NCBI GenBank assembly: GCA_946811695.1
Contig: OX328125.1
Span: 106,680,470 to 106,744,469 of the forward strand
DNA: 64,000 nt
Direction of reading: 5' to 3'
From: Gonocerus acuteangulatus
Taxonomy: Eukaryota > Arthropoda > Insecta > Hemiptera > Coreidae
Positions 11,000 through 22,900 of this stretch are shown here, in pieces. Both the position numbers and the translations under genes were made by a program. The notes under the pieces are model-generated. The model saw only the letters and a list, made by a program, of their open reading frames with translations. It was not told where the DNA came from and searched no databases. Positions within the stretch are counted from its first letter, which is position 1; every line of letters starts with the position of its first letter.

Positions 11000-11134
11000 A
11001 ATTTGAGCCACCGTTGTTTTCAGTCTCTAGGGGTTCTGAAACACGAAATTTTCTAGTCGACACTTCCGGATTGTTTCATGAGATCAACCTTATAAGCGGG
11101 GTTCCTTCCTATGAAGGGAGGGAGGAACCGCGCT
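10340..11134 (+). mobile_element. Helentron-2-like element, 3' two thirds
   Basis: It follows the same block order as 61890-62990: AAGCACTTATTTCTCTGATTG, TTTTTGTAGAAAATTTATAA, TTCATCAAAATCGGACC, a (TA)n core at 10964-10997, TTGAGCCACCGTTGTTTTC, then the 3' hairpin and CCGCGCT. An A-run follows. Non-coding. Confidence 0.7.
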
Positions 11135-11148
11135 AAAAGTTACAAGAT

Positions 11149-11212
11149 AGTTTTTTTTGTGTGTGTGTTGAACGGTGTATCAACTATTTGGCTATAAACG
11201 CCTTACAAGGTA
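11149..11212 (-). mobile_element. 5S-derived SINE tail fragment
   Basis: A T-run followed by a GTGTATCAAC ... GGCTATAAACGCC segment matches the body next to the poly-A of the SINE3 copies at 2768 and 40331. The 5S head is absent. Confidence 0.5.
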
Positions 11213-11687
11213 GAATTACCTTTTAAAGTTATTCATGTTTGTTTTTAAAATATTTTTGTCTAATACTTCTTCAACACCAAGAGTAACCAAAATTCTTATG
11301 TCCTAGTTTCCATGATAACAAAATCTGGGACATTTTCTGTCAGCGTCATTCTTCAAACTCGTTTCGCCTAATGAGAAAGTTAGCGTAATATTGATGCTAT
11401 CAGCCCAACCTAAATACCCATTCAATATGGCAGGTCCTGACAAAGGCTGCCGTCGGAGTCACTATCCAGATGACCTACAAAAAATTAATGTCATACAGAG
11501 ATTGCACACCTGCAGAATATAATGACAACCGCTTATCATGGATAATGGTTTTCTTGCTATCACCGTATAAGGTTCGACTTCCAGATGCAATCGTATGGCT
11601 TTCATGTCTTGAGATATAACGAGTGAGATGCCCGAATTTCGACGACCTAATAGATTCTAGTTAAAGGTTCAAAGATCTTTTGATTTG
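11213..11687. other. Stretch without recognisable gene
   Basis: No coding region, repeat family or structured element recognised on either strand. Confidence 0.5.
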
Positions 11688-12152
11688 TTAACACGTTAAC
11701 CGTCATGGGGGTCACCCGTGACCGGCAGTGATATATTTGGGTCACCTGTGAATGGCAAAACGGCCCTTTCTTAACCCAACTACAGATCATTGCCGGACAC
11801 AAATACTTCGTATTCTACTGCTGAGCGGTGACCGGCGCGGCTCAACTGAACTGCCGAGTACGTTGGTTTTCGGAAATTTCAACTTTATGACTTTTAGGTA
11901 GCTTATAATGTATAAGATAGAAATAAAATAAAAATAAGAAAAAAAGATCTATGAAATTACATTATAGTTTTAAACGTGCATGATTAGTAAAAAAAAACAA
12001 CGAAATAATTGAATTTCAAATAATTGAAATATAAAACCATTCAGAGACGATGTTCTCTATTGAAACATGTCAAAAATAGTGTGTCTGACGTTTATATTCA
12101 GGACAAAATGTTGACACTTTAATCGTTCTATTTCTGACCATTATCTATTACC

Positions 12153-12895
12153 TTAACCGGAGATCATGTCCTACAGTCTACCTCAAAAAAAAACTCCACT
12201 ACCAGTATCCAGCGAGGTTCGATATCTAGGATTATACCTTGACAGCCGACTAACATGGAACCCTCACACGAGACTGAAAAGACAAGAACTGAACAAACGA
12301 TACGGACTACTTAGACGACTCCTTGGACCCTCATCTAAATTATCAATACAGAACAAACTAACGATATACAAAACAATCATTCGGCCAATATGGACATACG
12401 GACTTGAACTCTGGGGATCTGCAAAACCATTCAACATCAACAGAATACAGGCATTCCAGTCAAAAGTCCTCCGTAAAATTGTAAATGCCCCTTTTTATGT
12501 ATCCAACAAAACCCTACACAATGACCTCAACATCCCATTTGTGCTTGACCACGTTAAAACCCGTTTCCAAACGTTCCACTCCAAATTGTCTCACCATCCT
12601 AATCCTGAAGGTCAATCCTTATCATCCCAATCCCATCCAGACAATCCTCCCAGGTGGCTAAAGAGACAGTGGCCCCGAGACAATTTACTTGCCTGATCCC
12701 TCTGGATTCATTGAAATACTTAGTTAAATAACTAGGAAGTGCTAACAATGGTTGGCTTCTTCCAAATTTTGTACTTATTTTATTTTTTCCCGTTTTGATC
12801 ATATAAAGTACATATCAATATCTGTATCAACACACTTGATCATTGTACATTTTATATTTTGTACAGATTTCAAATAAAAAAAAAAAAAAAAAAAA
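12153..12895 (+). mobile_element. Jockey-type LINE, 5'-truncated insertion with 10-bp duplication
   Basis: It encodes the C-terminal 176 residues of ORF2 (12166-12696): VRYLGLYLDSRLTW, the RRLLGPSSKLS block, IIRPIWTYGLELWGSA, and SKVLRKIVNAPFYVSN. All are typical of the Jockey clade thumb and tail. The frame is intact to a TGA near 12694, then come a 3' untranslated region and a 20-base A tail at 12877-12896. ATCTATTACC at 12143-12152 recurs at 12896-12905 as a target duplication. The catalytic palm is absent, so it is a dead copy inserted into the piggyBac-like element. Confidence 0.85.
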
Positions 12896-12984
12896 ATCTA
12901 TTACCATTTCGAGTTTGTTGGGAGTCGTGTTTGTTTGATATAGTTTTGACATTTTATAGGTTTAATATTTATAGACTTTGGGTT

Positions 12985-13003
12985 TTCTTTTTTCTTTTTT
13001 TTT

Positions 13004-13038
<35 letters not shown>
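12985..13038. repeat. Long poly-T tract
   Basis: T-rich tract with C interruptions, more than 40 T's. It may mark the tail of another minus-strand retroposon, but no SINE or LINE body was recognised beside it. Confidence 0.7.
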
Positions 13039-13040
<2 letters not shown>

Positions 13041-13461
13041 GATCTTGTGGAAGATACTTTTAAGAAAATGGAGTTTGATGATGATGACTTCACTCAGTGT
13101 TTAGTAGATGCGTTAGATCAGGCAGAATTATAATGGATACATAAACGAAGTTTACCGTGTAGTAGCGATGACTCATTGGTTCTAAGAAATGTGTGGAAAA
13201 GAAAACATACGCGGTTTCAAGATAGCGCTGTGACCGACAACGTGCCCGACTCGGCCACTGAAACAAAATCTACCAGTTCACGCCAAGGGGGGCACGGGTG
13301 ACCGGCACCAATCAATATCTCTTGCGGAAATAAATAAAAACACATTTTCTTTACCCAAAACATTGAAATAAATTTAAATTAGACCAAAAAAACACAAAAC
13401 AAAAAATTACAAGAAAAGTTTTGTCAAAAAGTTTAATGGCGGTTAATGTGTTAAAATATAT

Positions 13462-13744
13462 TAGCGAGAGTGGTAGACTAGTATGCTGGAGGACCTGAGT
13501 TCAATCGTCTAGTGTCTTCGTTCATGGGTTGGATTCGGCCTACCTGACCGTCCCTAGGCCGACCAAGCCTTTTATTAATGGGTACCTGCAAAGGGGGAAT
13601 TCAGGTGCCCGGAGCATAGTACTGACCAAACGATCTCCCTAGTGTGCCGTATGCTCATGAATCATATACCTCTGTAGTATCTGCCCCTCAGGGCCCTATT
13701 GGCCTGATAAGGGACTGATGTGTTCTTTAAAAAAAAAAAAAAAA
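13462..13744 (+). mobile_element. tRNA-Thr-like SINE, diverged copy
   Basis: The body matches copies at 24904 and 51777 (GACCTGAGTTCAA, CTGACCGTCCCTAGGCC, ATCTCCCTAGTGTGCCGTA, GTATCTGCCCCTCAGGGCCC) and ends in about 20 A's. The head is eroded and the B box is damaged (GAGTTCAATCGTC), so this copy is old. Confidence 0.8.
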
Positions 13745-13867
13745 ATAAGAAAATATTCCTTATATGAATTTTTGTGAAAGCCGATCGATTTTATGGAATA
13801 TTGTTAAACGTCTGTAGCCGACTTATTGTAATAACCTTTACAGTCCATTCTTGTATGTTTTTAGCCA

Positions 13868-14170
13868 TAGGGAGGAATACAGCATATGTTGTGGACCTCA
13901 TGAAGCAATCCGGAAGTGCCGACAAGAAAATTTCACGTTTCAGAACCCATAGATTTAGATGGGATGGCTTCTTTCTCCATATATATATATATTTGTCTGA
14001 TCGCTCAAGTAAAAATTCTTGATCTATTTAAAAAGGTCAAGTACGACAAACAAGTGGCACTTACGGCTTTTCCTTTGTATTCTTTCAGGCACGCATTTTT
14101 TAAGGTTCTCAGTCGAAGGGAACGATTGAAGCAATTTTCAAAGAGATATCTGTACCGTGTTTGAGAATAG
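13868..14170 (-). mobile_element. Helentron-2 3' end, degenerate
   Basis: AAGCAATCCGGAAGTGCCGA, TTTCACGTTTCAGAACCC and TTTGTCTGATCGCTCAAG match the 3' region and core flank of Helentron-2 on the minus strand. The terminal hairpin is worn and the (TA)n core is only about 12 bases. Confidence 0.55.
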
Positions 14171-14217
14171 CGGATACAATTTTTTTTTCTAATTAATTTT
14201 GGTTTGACACTATATCA

Positions 14218-14800
14218 TTTCCTCCATGATACAATATCTTATCCCGCCTAATATAATATTTTATCCCGCCAGATAGAATATCATATCCTCCATGATACAA
14301 TATCTTATCCCGCCTAATACAATATTTTATCCCGCCAGATACAATATCTTATCCCGCCTAATACAATATTTTATCCCGCCAGATACAATATCTTATCCCG
14401 CCTAATACAATATTTTATCCCGCCAGATAGAATATCATATCCTCCATGATACAATATCTTATCCCGCCGAATACAATATTTTATCCCGCCAGATACAATA
14501 TCATATCCTCTATGATGCAATATCTTATCTCGCCAGATACAATATCCCTTCCTCCATGTTACAATATCTTTTCTCGCCTGATACAATATCCCATCCTCCA
14601 TGTTACAATATTTTATCTCGCCAGATACAATATCCCATCCTCCATGTTACAATATCTCATCTCTCCAGACACAATATCTTATCCTCCATGTTATACCTCC
14701 AGATAAAACCTCTTATCCCGCCAGATACAAAGTCCAATCCCGCCATGTACAATATCTTATCCTCCAAGATACAATATCTTAATTCGCCAGATTAAATATC
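14218..14800. repeat. 22-bp minisatellite, about 26 copies
   Basis: Units such as TACAATATCTTATCCCGCCTAA repeat every 22 bp (14230, 14252, 14274 and on). Variants CTTATCCCGCC, TTTATCCCGCC and CATATCCTCCA alternate. Copies become more diverse after 14500. No gene. Confidence 0.95.
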
Positions 14801-15059
14801 TTATTTAAAGAGAACATCTAATCTCAACAATACAACATCTCTAGTGGCGAGGAATTTGCAGCCAACGTGTAAAAAGTACAAGGATCTCTTTGTGGTAATT
14901 TAGGACAATGCAGTCCTGGAGAAACCTAGCATCCTCATTATTATATCGAAACTTTCTAATATCGAATTATTTATAAACTACAAACAATACTTTTTGTTTA
15001 TGAGAAACAATATTCCAGTCTTATCTCTCAGACACTATGCAATTAAGACCTGCCTGAAA
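14801..15059. other. Unassigned stretch
   Basis: Nothing recognised. Confidence 0.5.
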
Positions 15060-15530
15060 ACTCACTCACAACATAATGAAGTCAGCATTAGCTCTTCAAG
15101 TTACCAACCGAACGCCTACAAGCCAGGAACATTATAAAGTCATCCTTACCAGCTTGGTTTCTAAAAAAAAAAAAAAAAAAAAAAAAACACACAAATTCGA
15201 ACATAACTTACTCAGCGAACATTACACATCAGCATCATTTATTTTAAACCGATCACCAATAAAGTATCAACATTATCAAGACAGCAAAAGCATCTTGGAT
15301 TAAAAACCGTGCAGTTAACACCATGAACATCAGCATTAGCAGTTTAGGTTCCAAACTGAACTCGTACAAACGATGAACATAACGAAATAAAGATTAGTAG
15401 TCTGGATTTCACACCGAAATCACAAAAGCGAACAACATTACCAACGCAGCATTAACAGCTTGGGTTCAAAAATGAACACCCACAAACCATTAACATTACC
15501 CACCCAGCAACCTACTATGAACTATGAATA
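15060..15530. repeat. Degenerate tandem repeat of roughly 75-90 bp
   Basis: Themes of the form CAGCATTAGCAGTTTAGGTT ... ACAAACGATGAACAT recur about five times with heavy divergence. An A-run (15163-15187) interrupts one unit. The next unit-like theme (TACTATGAACTATGAATATTA) occurs on both sides of the dispersed repeat at 15561-15805. Confidence 0.45.
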
Positions 15531-15560
15531 TTAGCAGCTCAGTTTGGTTGGGTTCCTAAC

Positions 15561-15805
15561 CCATGGGTGTATATAAGGGATGGGCTGAGAGGGATGCAGC
15601 CCCTCCCCCAATACAATTTCACGTATAAAATAAAAGGCCTATAACAACAAAAATGTCTTCTACATTTACCCTGGCCTACTAGGTGTCCAGAGGACCTTAA
15701 AACCTACCATTTTACACTAAAATAGTTAAAATTTTCCCTACACCCCAAATGCCTAGGTGCTACCAGCCCCCCCCCCCCGAAATTATTTTCTATATACGCT
15801 AGTGT
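15561..15805 (+). repeat. Dispersed repeat R3
   Basis: CATGGGTGTATATAAGGG, AATGTCTTCTACATTTACCC, a CTGGCCTACTAGGTGTCCAG block and a C13 run before AAATTATTTTCTATATA match the repeat split across 34420-34500 and 36070-36233. Non-coding. Probably a small DNA element, class unknown. Confidence 0.6.
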
Positions 15806-15971
15806 CCTAACCGAACACTCTACTATGACCTATGAATATTACCAACTCAGCCTGAGCTGCCGGGTTCTTGACCTTATACCCTAATATGAACTATGAATAA
15901 AGAGAAAGCTTTATTTAAAAAATATAAATAAAATGGGGCAGGAAGCACAGCCAGGGGAAAATTTGGCTCCT

Positions 15972-16540
15972 ACTCATTTGAGAAAGTAAAGGAATTTACA
16001 TACCTTGGCTGTAATGTAAACATAGCCAATAGCATAACAGACGAGATAAAATCTAGGATTATTAAATCCACTCGCTGTTTTTTTGGCCTCAGGAGTCTTC
16101 TCAGGAGAAGAGTAATAAATAGGTCAACAAAAATGCTGGTTTATAAAACCCTAATACGACCAGTGTTGACATACGGCTCAGAGACGTGGACCATCTCCAA
16201 AATGGATGAGCAGGCACTCCTAATTCACGAAAGAAGGATACTGCGATCCATTTTGGGGGGAGTATGCGATGGCCGGACATGGAGAAGAAGGACTAACCTG
16301 GAGGTGTATGAGGCTTATAAAGAAAAAAATGTTGTCCATTTCATCCAGGAGAACCGCCAAGGAAGACAATGGAAGAAGTGATCCATGGAAGCAGAAGACG
16401 TTGGAGGCCGAAGCTCCGTTGGAAGGATGGAGTTGCTCGTGATGCGAGGACCCTATTAGGCGTACAGTACTGGATGGTTGCTGCACAAGATCGGGACAGC
16501 TGGCGGAAGCTGATTCAGGAGGCCCTGACCTAGCAATGGG
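15972..16540 (+). pseudogene. Non-LTR reverse transcriptase C-terminal remnant
   Basis: The frame gives YSFEKVKEFTYLGCNVN, ITDEIKSRIIKSTRCFFGL, a TKMLVYKTLIRPVLTYGSET segment and RRILRSILGGVCDGRTWRRR. After a stop or frameshift near 16380, sequence resembling a GRPKLRW/arginine-rich tail continues to about 16500. This is a common arthropod LINE tail. Palm and endonuclease are absent, so it is a dead fragment. Confidence 0.7.
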
Positions 16541-16559
16541 TTGTGCGCCAGTTAAGTAA

Positions 16560-16827
16560 CTAAGTAATAAATAAAATGGGCAGCCCAATTACGTAGGGTT
16601 GTTAGATAAACAGCGTGCTTATCATTCATTCGGAAATAGGGTTAATTTGCAGGCTGAAGATGTTAGGAGTTCGAAACAAGGAATAGAGAATAAAGAAGAT
16701 GAATACGAAAGAAGGCTGAAGTGGTGGAAGAAAGAGGATTGATAGAATTAAAAATAAAGTCCAAACTACATAAGGAAACAGTGTGAATGGATGATGAGCA
16801 CTCAATGGCTATAGATGTGATTGGCAA
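16560..16827. other. Unassigned stretch
   Basis: Purine-rich, with no recognised gene or repeat family. Confidence 0.4.
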
Positions 16828-17960
16828 TTATGCCAATAATGTATCCACTACTATGGATTTAGCTAATGGATTTAGGACACTCCGAGTCCTTCGAGAAAGA
16901 TTGCTGTGCCCTTCGGAATGGTCTCTCTTGATTCGAACCACATTCATTTCACAACATACCTGCATTTCAAATATATATTTTTTCTTTTCGGCATCTACAT
17001 TTTCAGCCTCTTTGGTGTCGTTGGTTTCAAAGCGTACCGAGAGATCGAGGATATAAGCCGATTTCTCATTTTTGGGGAACGCTATGAAGTCGGCATACCG
17101 TTGTGTTCCTTCCTCATCGACTCCGTAGACCTCTTCAAAGCATTGGAATTCATTTTCTTCGAGGTGTTCTATAATTCTATGCTTCACATTGTGGTGCCTC
17201 CGGGTGACGAGGAGCATGCTGTTAGGACAACTACCCAGCACAAATGTTGGTGTTTCTGTCTCCCTGCCGCATTTGTGACAGAGAGTTCCTAAATCAGCTG
17301 CTCCTGCCAGACCAGGAACACCACGCAGTGGCGCATAGTTCACGTTAAGTTTTAATGCATTTGTCCATTCGAAACCAGAGAGGATTTTTCCCCCACAGAT
17401 GAATCTGTTAGCGTTTGGAAACTCCTTAAAGTGAACCACTCCGATACCTTGACATTTGGATATTGCCCACTCATCGAATGATTTTCCCGAAGTGAACTTC
17501 TCATTTTCTTGATACAGTGATTTCCTCCGAGGTCTTGGATGTTCATCTCCAGCCGTTTAGAGCATTCCGTTGATTCGCTTTTGTAATCGAATAAAGGAGC
17601 AAATATTTGATCAGACACCTGTTCGAGCTTCTTTGCTATCGACCAATGCTGTAATGGAGCTTCCCATTCGCTTCTCATAAGGCCAGGCCTTCTAAATCTA
17701 GTGGGAGCGTACAACATGGCAGTACACGTATTGGCAGGGAGGCCCAACATTGATCTAACGGTTCTCCGAATTATAGTATCCGCTCTTTCCAAAAACGTGG
17801 GACGTAATTTAAGTAATGGAGCCGTTTTTAGCGGATACCTTAGGGTTAGAAATATATATTGTTTTACAATAATTAATTTCTGATCTGCCCTCAGTAGGTT
17901 AGACGTGGCTAACTTGTTCAAGTTCTCGTTTAGCAGATACAAGGCATTGTCATTAACAAT
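16828..17960 (-). pseudogene. R2-like non-LTR element: RT thumb, zinc knuckle and restriction-like endonuclease
   Basis: Two overlapping minus-strand frames together follow the C-terminal half of R2-group proteins. The upstream frame (17942-17352) has NENLNKLATSNLLRADQKLI, FLTLRYPLKTAPLL and IIRRTVRSMLGLPANT. A frameshift near 17440 leads to the second frame with CHKCGRETET...GSCPN...RHHNVKHRI (zinc knuckle) and EEGTQRYADFIAF ... AYILDLSVRFET, the PD-(D/E)XK endonuclease core with two aspartates. The position usually held by the knuckle's histidine is F (TPTFVLGSC). The reverse transcriptase palm is not seen and there is no rDNA nearby, so it is a decayed copy outside the classical R2 target. 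Confidence 0.7.
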
Positions 17961-18601
17961 TTCCTGATTTTTCTCCGTCGCCGATGGATTTCATTTCGTC
18001 ACCATTCTCGAGATATAATTTTCTTTTTCTTAGGATTAGATACACACCGCTGATACCACTTCTACACCGTTTTACACCGCTTCTACTGAAGTCATTGGCG
18101 GTGAAGTATTTCATTAATATATATAATAGCAACGTTGACGATTATAGTACTCAAGACTCCTCCTTGAGGAACTCCGTTCTCCTGAATTAATTTGTCTGAT
18201 ACAAATTTTTACCTGGAGTCCTTTTTTGGATAAAAAAATATACAATTCAACACATGATATTATCCTTGATGATTCCTACATCGGTATTGGCATCACCCAG
18301 TATAAGCACTGGAGATGAAGGTTATATCGATAAAGCTAAACCCTATTGCTTATAACGAATATGATAGTTGTTATTTTCTTAGTTTCTTTAAAGCAATTTA
18401 AGTGAAAAAAGTTTTTAGCCATTTGTAAAAGGAGTTACATCGTTAAAGGATTTACCTTCATTAGTTATTTGCGCCATTAGTTATCGAGGACAACATGTAT
18501 TTAGGTCAGTTAGGTTGTTAGCCTCGTAGTAGATGTTTCTTGCTTGTAATCTTTCCTTCTGGTTCTTATCGTATCATCATCATACTCTTCCATCAAGAAA
18601 A
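17961..18601. other. Unassigned stretch
   Basis: No gene or repeat was recognised. It ends at the A-run that precedes the Helentron-2 start. Confidence 0.4.
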
Positions 18602-19130
18602 GTCCGACTCTGTGTCATCTTAGCGCGGTTCCGTTTATATCCCTACTGCCTTTAGGGAAGGAATAGAAGCAGTTATTGATAGCGCTTGATCATTCGTTAA
18701 AAATATCTAATAAAATATCAAACTGAAGGAAGTCTAAAGCCCCACGACGGGAAACTGGCAGTATCCTAAGCGGAAATGACTCCCCCCGCCTTCTCAATGT
18801 TGGCTCTAGGAAACACCAATAACTTTCTCATTTTATTTTACTAAAATACTAATTTTACTGATAAACACAATTTAAACAAAAACAAATTACAAAAGTAGGT
18901 TAAATAAAGACAAAAAACAGTTCAAAAGAGAAAAACTAACACTTTCGATGTTTTAAGCACATATGTATTTCACCGATTGACATCGCCCTTTCGAAAATTG
19001 TTGTAAAACCTTTTTTGTGGAGAATAAATTTGTAAGCTTTCGAATGATCACCTTCCACTTACCACGATTTCCAAACCGTTTTGGAGATACTTACGAAAAT
19101 ATACGACGATTCGTGTGAAAACCTTCTTTT
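18602..19130 (+). mobile_element. Helentron-2-like element, 5' portion
   Basis: After GAAAA it starts GTCCGACTCTGTGTCATCTT, then AGCGCGGTTCC, which is the inverted copy of the family's 3' end. AAGGAATAGAAGCAGTTATT and the TTTCACCGATTGACATCGCC block follow. The element is cut off where the next minisatellite begins, and the (TA)n core and 3' hairpin are absent. Confidence 0.65.
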
Positions 19131-19139
19131 AATGGAAAA

Positions 19140-19395
19140 TCACTGATATCTATCCAGTTAGAAAAAAGTCTGGATAATTCATGTGCAAATCTTGGATGGA
19201 TAATGACTGATATTTATCCAGTTTAATACACATGAAAATATTCTTCTTATGGATAACCACTGATATTTATCAATCGCTGATATCTTTCAATCACTGGCTT
19301 CTATCAATCACCGATATCTATCCAGTTTAGAAAATGTCTGGTTAATTCACGTGAAAACCTTCTTATGGATAATCACTGATATTTATCCAATTATA
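19140..19395. repeat. Irregular minisatellite built on TCACTGATATCTATCCAG
   Basis: About seven copies of a theme (ACTGATAT(C/T)TATCCAGTT plus a variable ATTCATGTGAAAA-like part). Spacing is irregular, 30-70 bp. Confidence 0.7.
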
Positions 19396-19975
19396 GTCCT
19401 CCTAGGTGTTGGTTTCCACCAAAGAGTGGTAAAGTTATAATCTTCATAGGTGATGGTTTCCATCATCAAGTGGTAAGGTTATAGTCGTCTTAGGTGATGA
19501 TTTCCATCATCGAGTGGTAAGGTTATAGTCCTTCTGGGTGTTGGTTTCCATCATCGAGTGGTAAGGTTATAGTCTTTCTAGATGTTGGTTTCCATCATTG
19601 AGTTGTAAGGTTATAGTCGTCTAAGGTGATGGTTTCCATCATCGAGTGATAAGCTTATAGTCCTCCTAGTTAATGGTTTCTATCGTCGAGTGGTAAGGTT
19701 ATAGTCCTCCTAGTTAATGGTTTCCATCATTGAGTTGTAAGGTTATAGTCGTCTTAGGTGATGATTTCTATCATCGAGTGGTAAGGTTATAGTCCTCCTA
19801 GTTAATGGTTTCTATCATGAGTGATAAGGTTATAGTCCTCCTAGTTAATGGTTTCCATCATCGAGTGGTAAGGTTATAGTCCTTCTAGGTGTTGGTTTCC
19901 ATCATCGAGTTGTAAGGTTATAATCCTCCTAGTTAACGGAGTCCATCATCGAGTGGTAAGGTTATAATCCTCCTA
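19396..19975. repeat. 43-44 bp minisatellite next to the 165-bp satellite
   Basis: About 13 copies of the theme TATAGTCCTCCTAGTTAATG then GTTTCCATCATCGAGTGGTA. Two diverged versions of this theme are part of every unit of the adjacent 165-bp satellite, so this array probably represents its source. Confidence 0.9.
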
Positions 19976-22900
19976 GGTTATGCTGATGCGTATAGTTCCC
20001 CAGAATGGCCAATTCACAGCCTTGCCTAGCGCTTACCCACCAATAGATAATACCTCTAGGCGATGGTTTCCATCATCGAGTTGTAAGGTTATAATCCTCC
20101 TAGTTAATGGCTCCCATCATCAAGAGGTAAGGTTATAATCCTCCTAGGTTATGCTGATAGTTCCCCTGAATGGCCTATTCACAGGCTTGCCTAGTGCTTA
20201 CCCAGCATGAGATAATACCTCTAGGCGATGGTTTCCATCATCCAGCTGTATGATTATAATCCTCCTAGTTAATGGTTCCCATCATCAAGAGGTAAGGTTA
20301 TAATCCTCCTAGGTTATGCTGATAGTTCCCCAGAATGGCCTATTCACAGGCTTGCCTAGTGCTTACCCAGCATGAGATAATACCTCTAGGCGATGGTTTC
20401 CATCATCCAGCTGTAAGATTATAATCCTCCTAGTTAATGGTTCCCATCATGAAGAGGTAAGGTTATAATCCTCCTAGGTTATGCTGATAGTTCCCCTGAA
20501 TGGCCTATTCACAGCCTTGCCTAGTGCTTACCCAGCATGAGATAATACCTCTAGGCGGTGGTTTCCATCATCCAGCTGTAAGATTAAAATCCTCCTAGTT
20601 AATGGTTCCCATCATCAAGAGGTAAGGTTATAATCCTCCTAGGTTATGCTGATAGTTCCCCTGAATGGCCTATTCACAGCCTTGCCTAGTGCTTACCCAG
20701 CATGAGATAATACCTCTAGGCGATGGTTTCCATCATCCAGCTGTAAGATTATAGTCCTCCTAGTTAATGGTTCCCATCATCAAGAGGTAAGGTTATAATC
20801 CTCCTAGGTTATGTTGATAGTTCCCCTGAATGGCCTATTCACAGCCTTGCCTAGTGCTTACCCAGCATGAGATAATACCTCTAGGCGATGGTTTCCATCA
20901 TCCAGCTGTAAGGTTATAATCTTCCTAGTTAATGGTTCCCATCATCAAGAGGTAAGGTTATAATCCTCCTAGGTTATGCTGATAGTCCCCCTGAATGGCC
21001 TATTCACAGCCTTGCTCAGTGCTTACCCAGCATGAGATAATACCTCTAGGCGATGGTTTCCATCATCCAGCTGTAAGATTATAATCCTCCTAGTTAATGG
21101 CTCCCATCATCAAGAGGTAAGGTTATAATCCTCCTAGGTTATGCTGATAGTCCCCCTGAATGGCCAATTCACAGCCTTGCTCAGTGCTTACCCAGCATGA
21201 GATAATACCTCTAGGCGATGGTTTCCATCATCCAGCTGTAAGATTATAGTCCTCCTAGTTAATGGTTCCCATCATCAAGAGGTAAGGTTATAATCCTCCT
21301 AGGTTATGTTGATAGTTCCCCTGAATGGCCTATTCACAGCCTTGCCTAGTGCTTACCCAGCATGAGATAATACCTCCAGGCGATGGTTTCCATCATCCAG
21401 CTGTAAGATTATAATCCTCCTAGTTAATGGTTCCCATCATCAAGAGGTAAGGTTATAATCCTCCTAGGTTATGTTGATAGTTCCCCTGAATGGCCTATTC
21501 ACAGCCTTGCCTAGTGCTTACCCAGCATGAGATAATACCTCCAGGCGATGGTTTCCATCATCCAGCTGTAAGATTATAGTCCTCCTAGTTAATGGTTCCC
21601 ATCATCAAGAGGTAAGGTTATAATCCTCCTAGGTTATGTTGATAGTTCCCGTGAATGGCCTATTCACAGCCTTGCCTAGTGCTTACCCAGCATGAGATAA
21701 TACCTCTAGGCGATGGTTTCCATCATCCAGCTGTAAGGTTATAATCCTCCTAGTTAATGGTTCCCATCATCAAGAGGTAAGGTTATAATCCTCCTAGGTT
21801 ATGCTGATAGTCCCCCTGAATGGCCTATTCACAGCCTTGCTCAGTGCTTACCCAGCATGAGATAATACCTCTAGGCGATGGTTTCCATCATCCAGCTGTA
21901 AGATTATAATCCTCCTAGTTAATGGCTCCCATCATCAAGAAGTAAGGTTATAATCCTCCTAGGTTATGCTGATAGTCCCCCTGAATGGCCAATTCACAGC
22001 CTTGCTCAGTGCTTACCCAGCATGAGATAATACCTCTAGGCGATGGTTTCCATCATCCAGCTGTAAGATTATAGTCCTCCTAGTTAATGGTTCCCATCAT
22101 CAAGAGGTAAGGTTATAATCCTCCTAGGTTATGTTGATAGTTCCCCTGAATGGCCTATTCACAGCCTTGCCTAGTGCTTACCCAGCATGAGATAATACCT
22201 CCAGGCGATGGTTTCCATCATCCAGCTGTAAGATTATAATCCTCCTAGTTAATGGTTCCCATCATCAAGAGGTAAGGTTATAATCCTCCTAGGTTATGTT
22301 GATAGTTCCCCTGAATGGCCTATTCACAGCCTTGCCTAGTGCTTACCCAGCATGAGATAATACCTCCAGGCGATGGTTTCCATCATCCAGCTGTAAGATT
22401 ATAGTCCTCCTAGTTAATGGTTCCCATCATCAAGAGGTAAGGTTATAATCCTCCTAGGTTATGTTGATAGTTCCCCTGAATGGCCTATTCACAGCCTTGC
22501 CTAGTGCTTACCCAGCATGAGATAATACCTCTAGGCGATGGTTTCCATCATCCAGCTGTAAGATTATAGTCCTCCTAGTTAATGGTTCCCATCATCAAGA
22601 GGTAAGGTTATAATCCTCCTAGGTTATGCTGATAGTTCCCCTGAATGGCCTATTCACAGCCTTGCCTAGTGCTTACCCAGCATGAGATAATACCTCCAGG
22701 CGATGGTTTCCATCATCCAGCTGTAAGATTATAATCCTCCTAGTTAATGGTTCCCATCATCAAGAGGTAAGGTTATAATCCTCCTAGGTTATGCTGATAG
22801 TTCCCCTGAATGGCCTATTCACAGCCTTGCCTAGTGCTTACCCAGCATGAGATAATACCTCTAGGCGATGGTTTCCATCATCCAGCTGTAAGATTATAAT

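Larger units (their letters stand above)
11692..13450. mobile_element. piggyBac-like element with TTAA target duplication
   Basis: TTAA lies at 11688-11691 and 13451-13454, as expected for piggyBac insertion. The left end CACGTTAACCGTCAT matches the reverse complement of the right end (CACATTAACCGCCAT) at 13 of 15 positions. Subterminal copies of a CACGGGTGACCGG-type motif lie inside both ends, and on the left this forms the palindrome GGTCACCCGTGACC. A short frame at 13068-13130 (MEFDDDDFTQCLVDALDQAE) resembles the acidic N-terminus of piggyBac transposases, but the rest is absent. A Jockey fragment inserted at 12153-12895, leaving about 1 kb of original element. Confidence 0.65.

Noticed and set aside
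14371..14795. Tyrosine/isoleucine-rich proteins over the 22-bp repeat
   Set aside because: Pure repeat translation, open on both strands in several frames.
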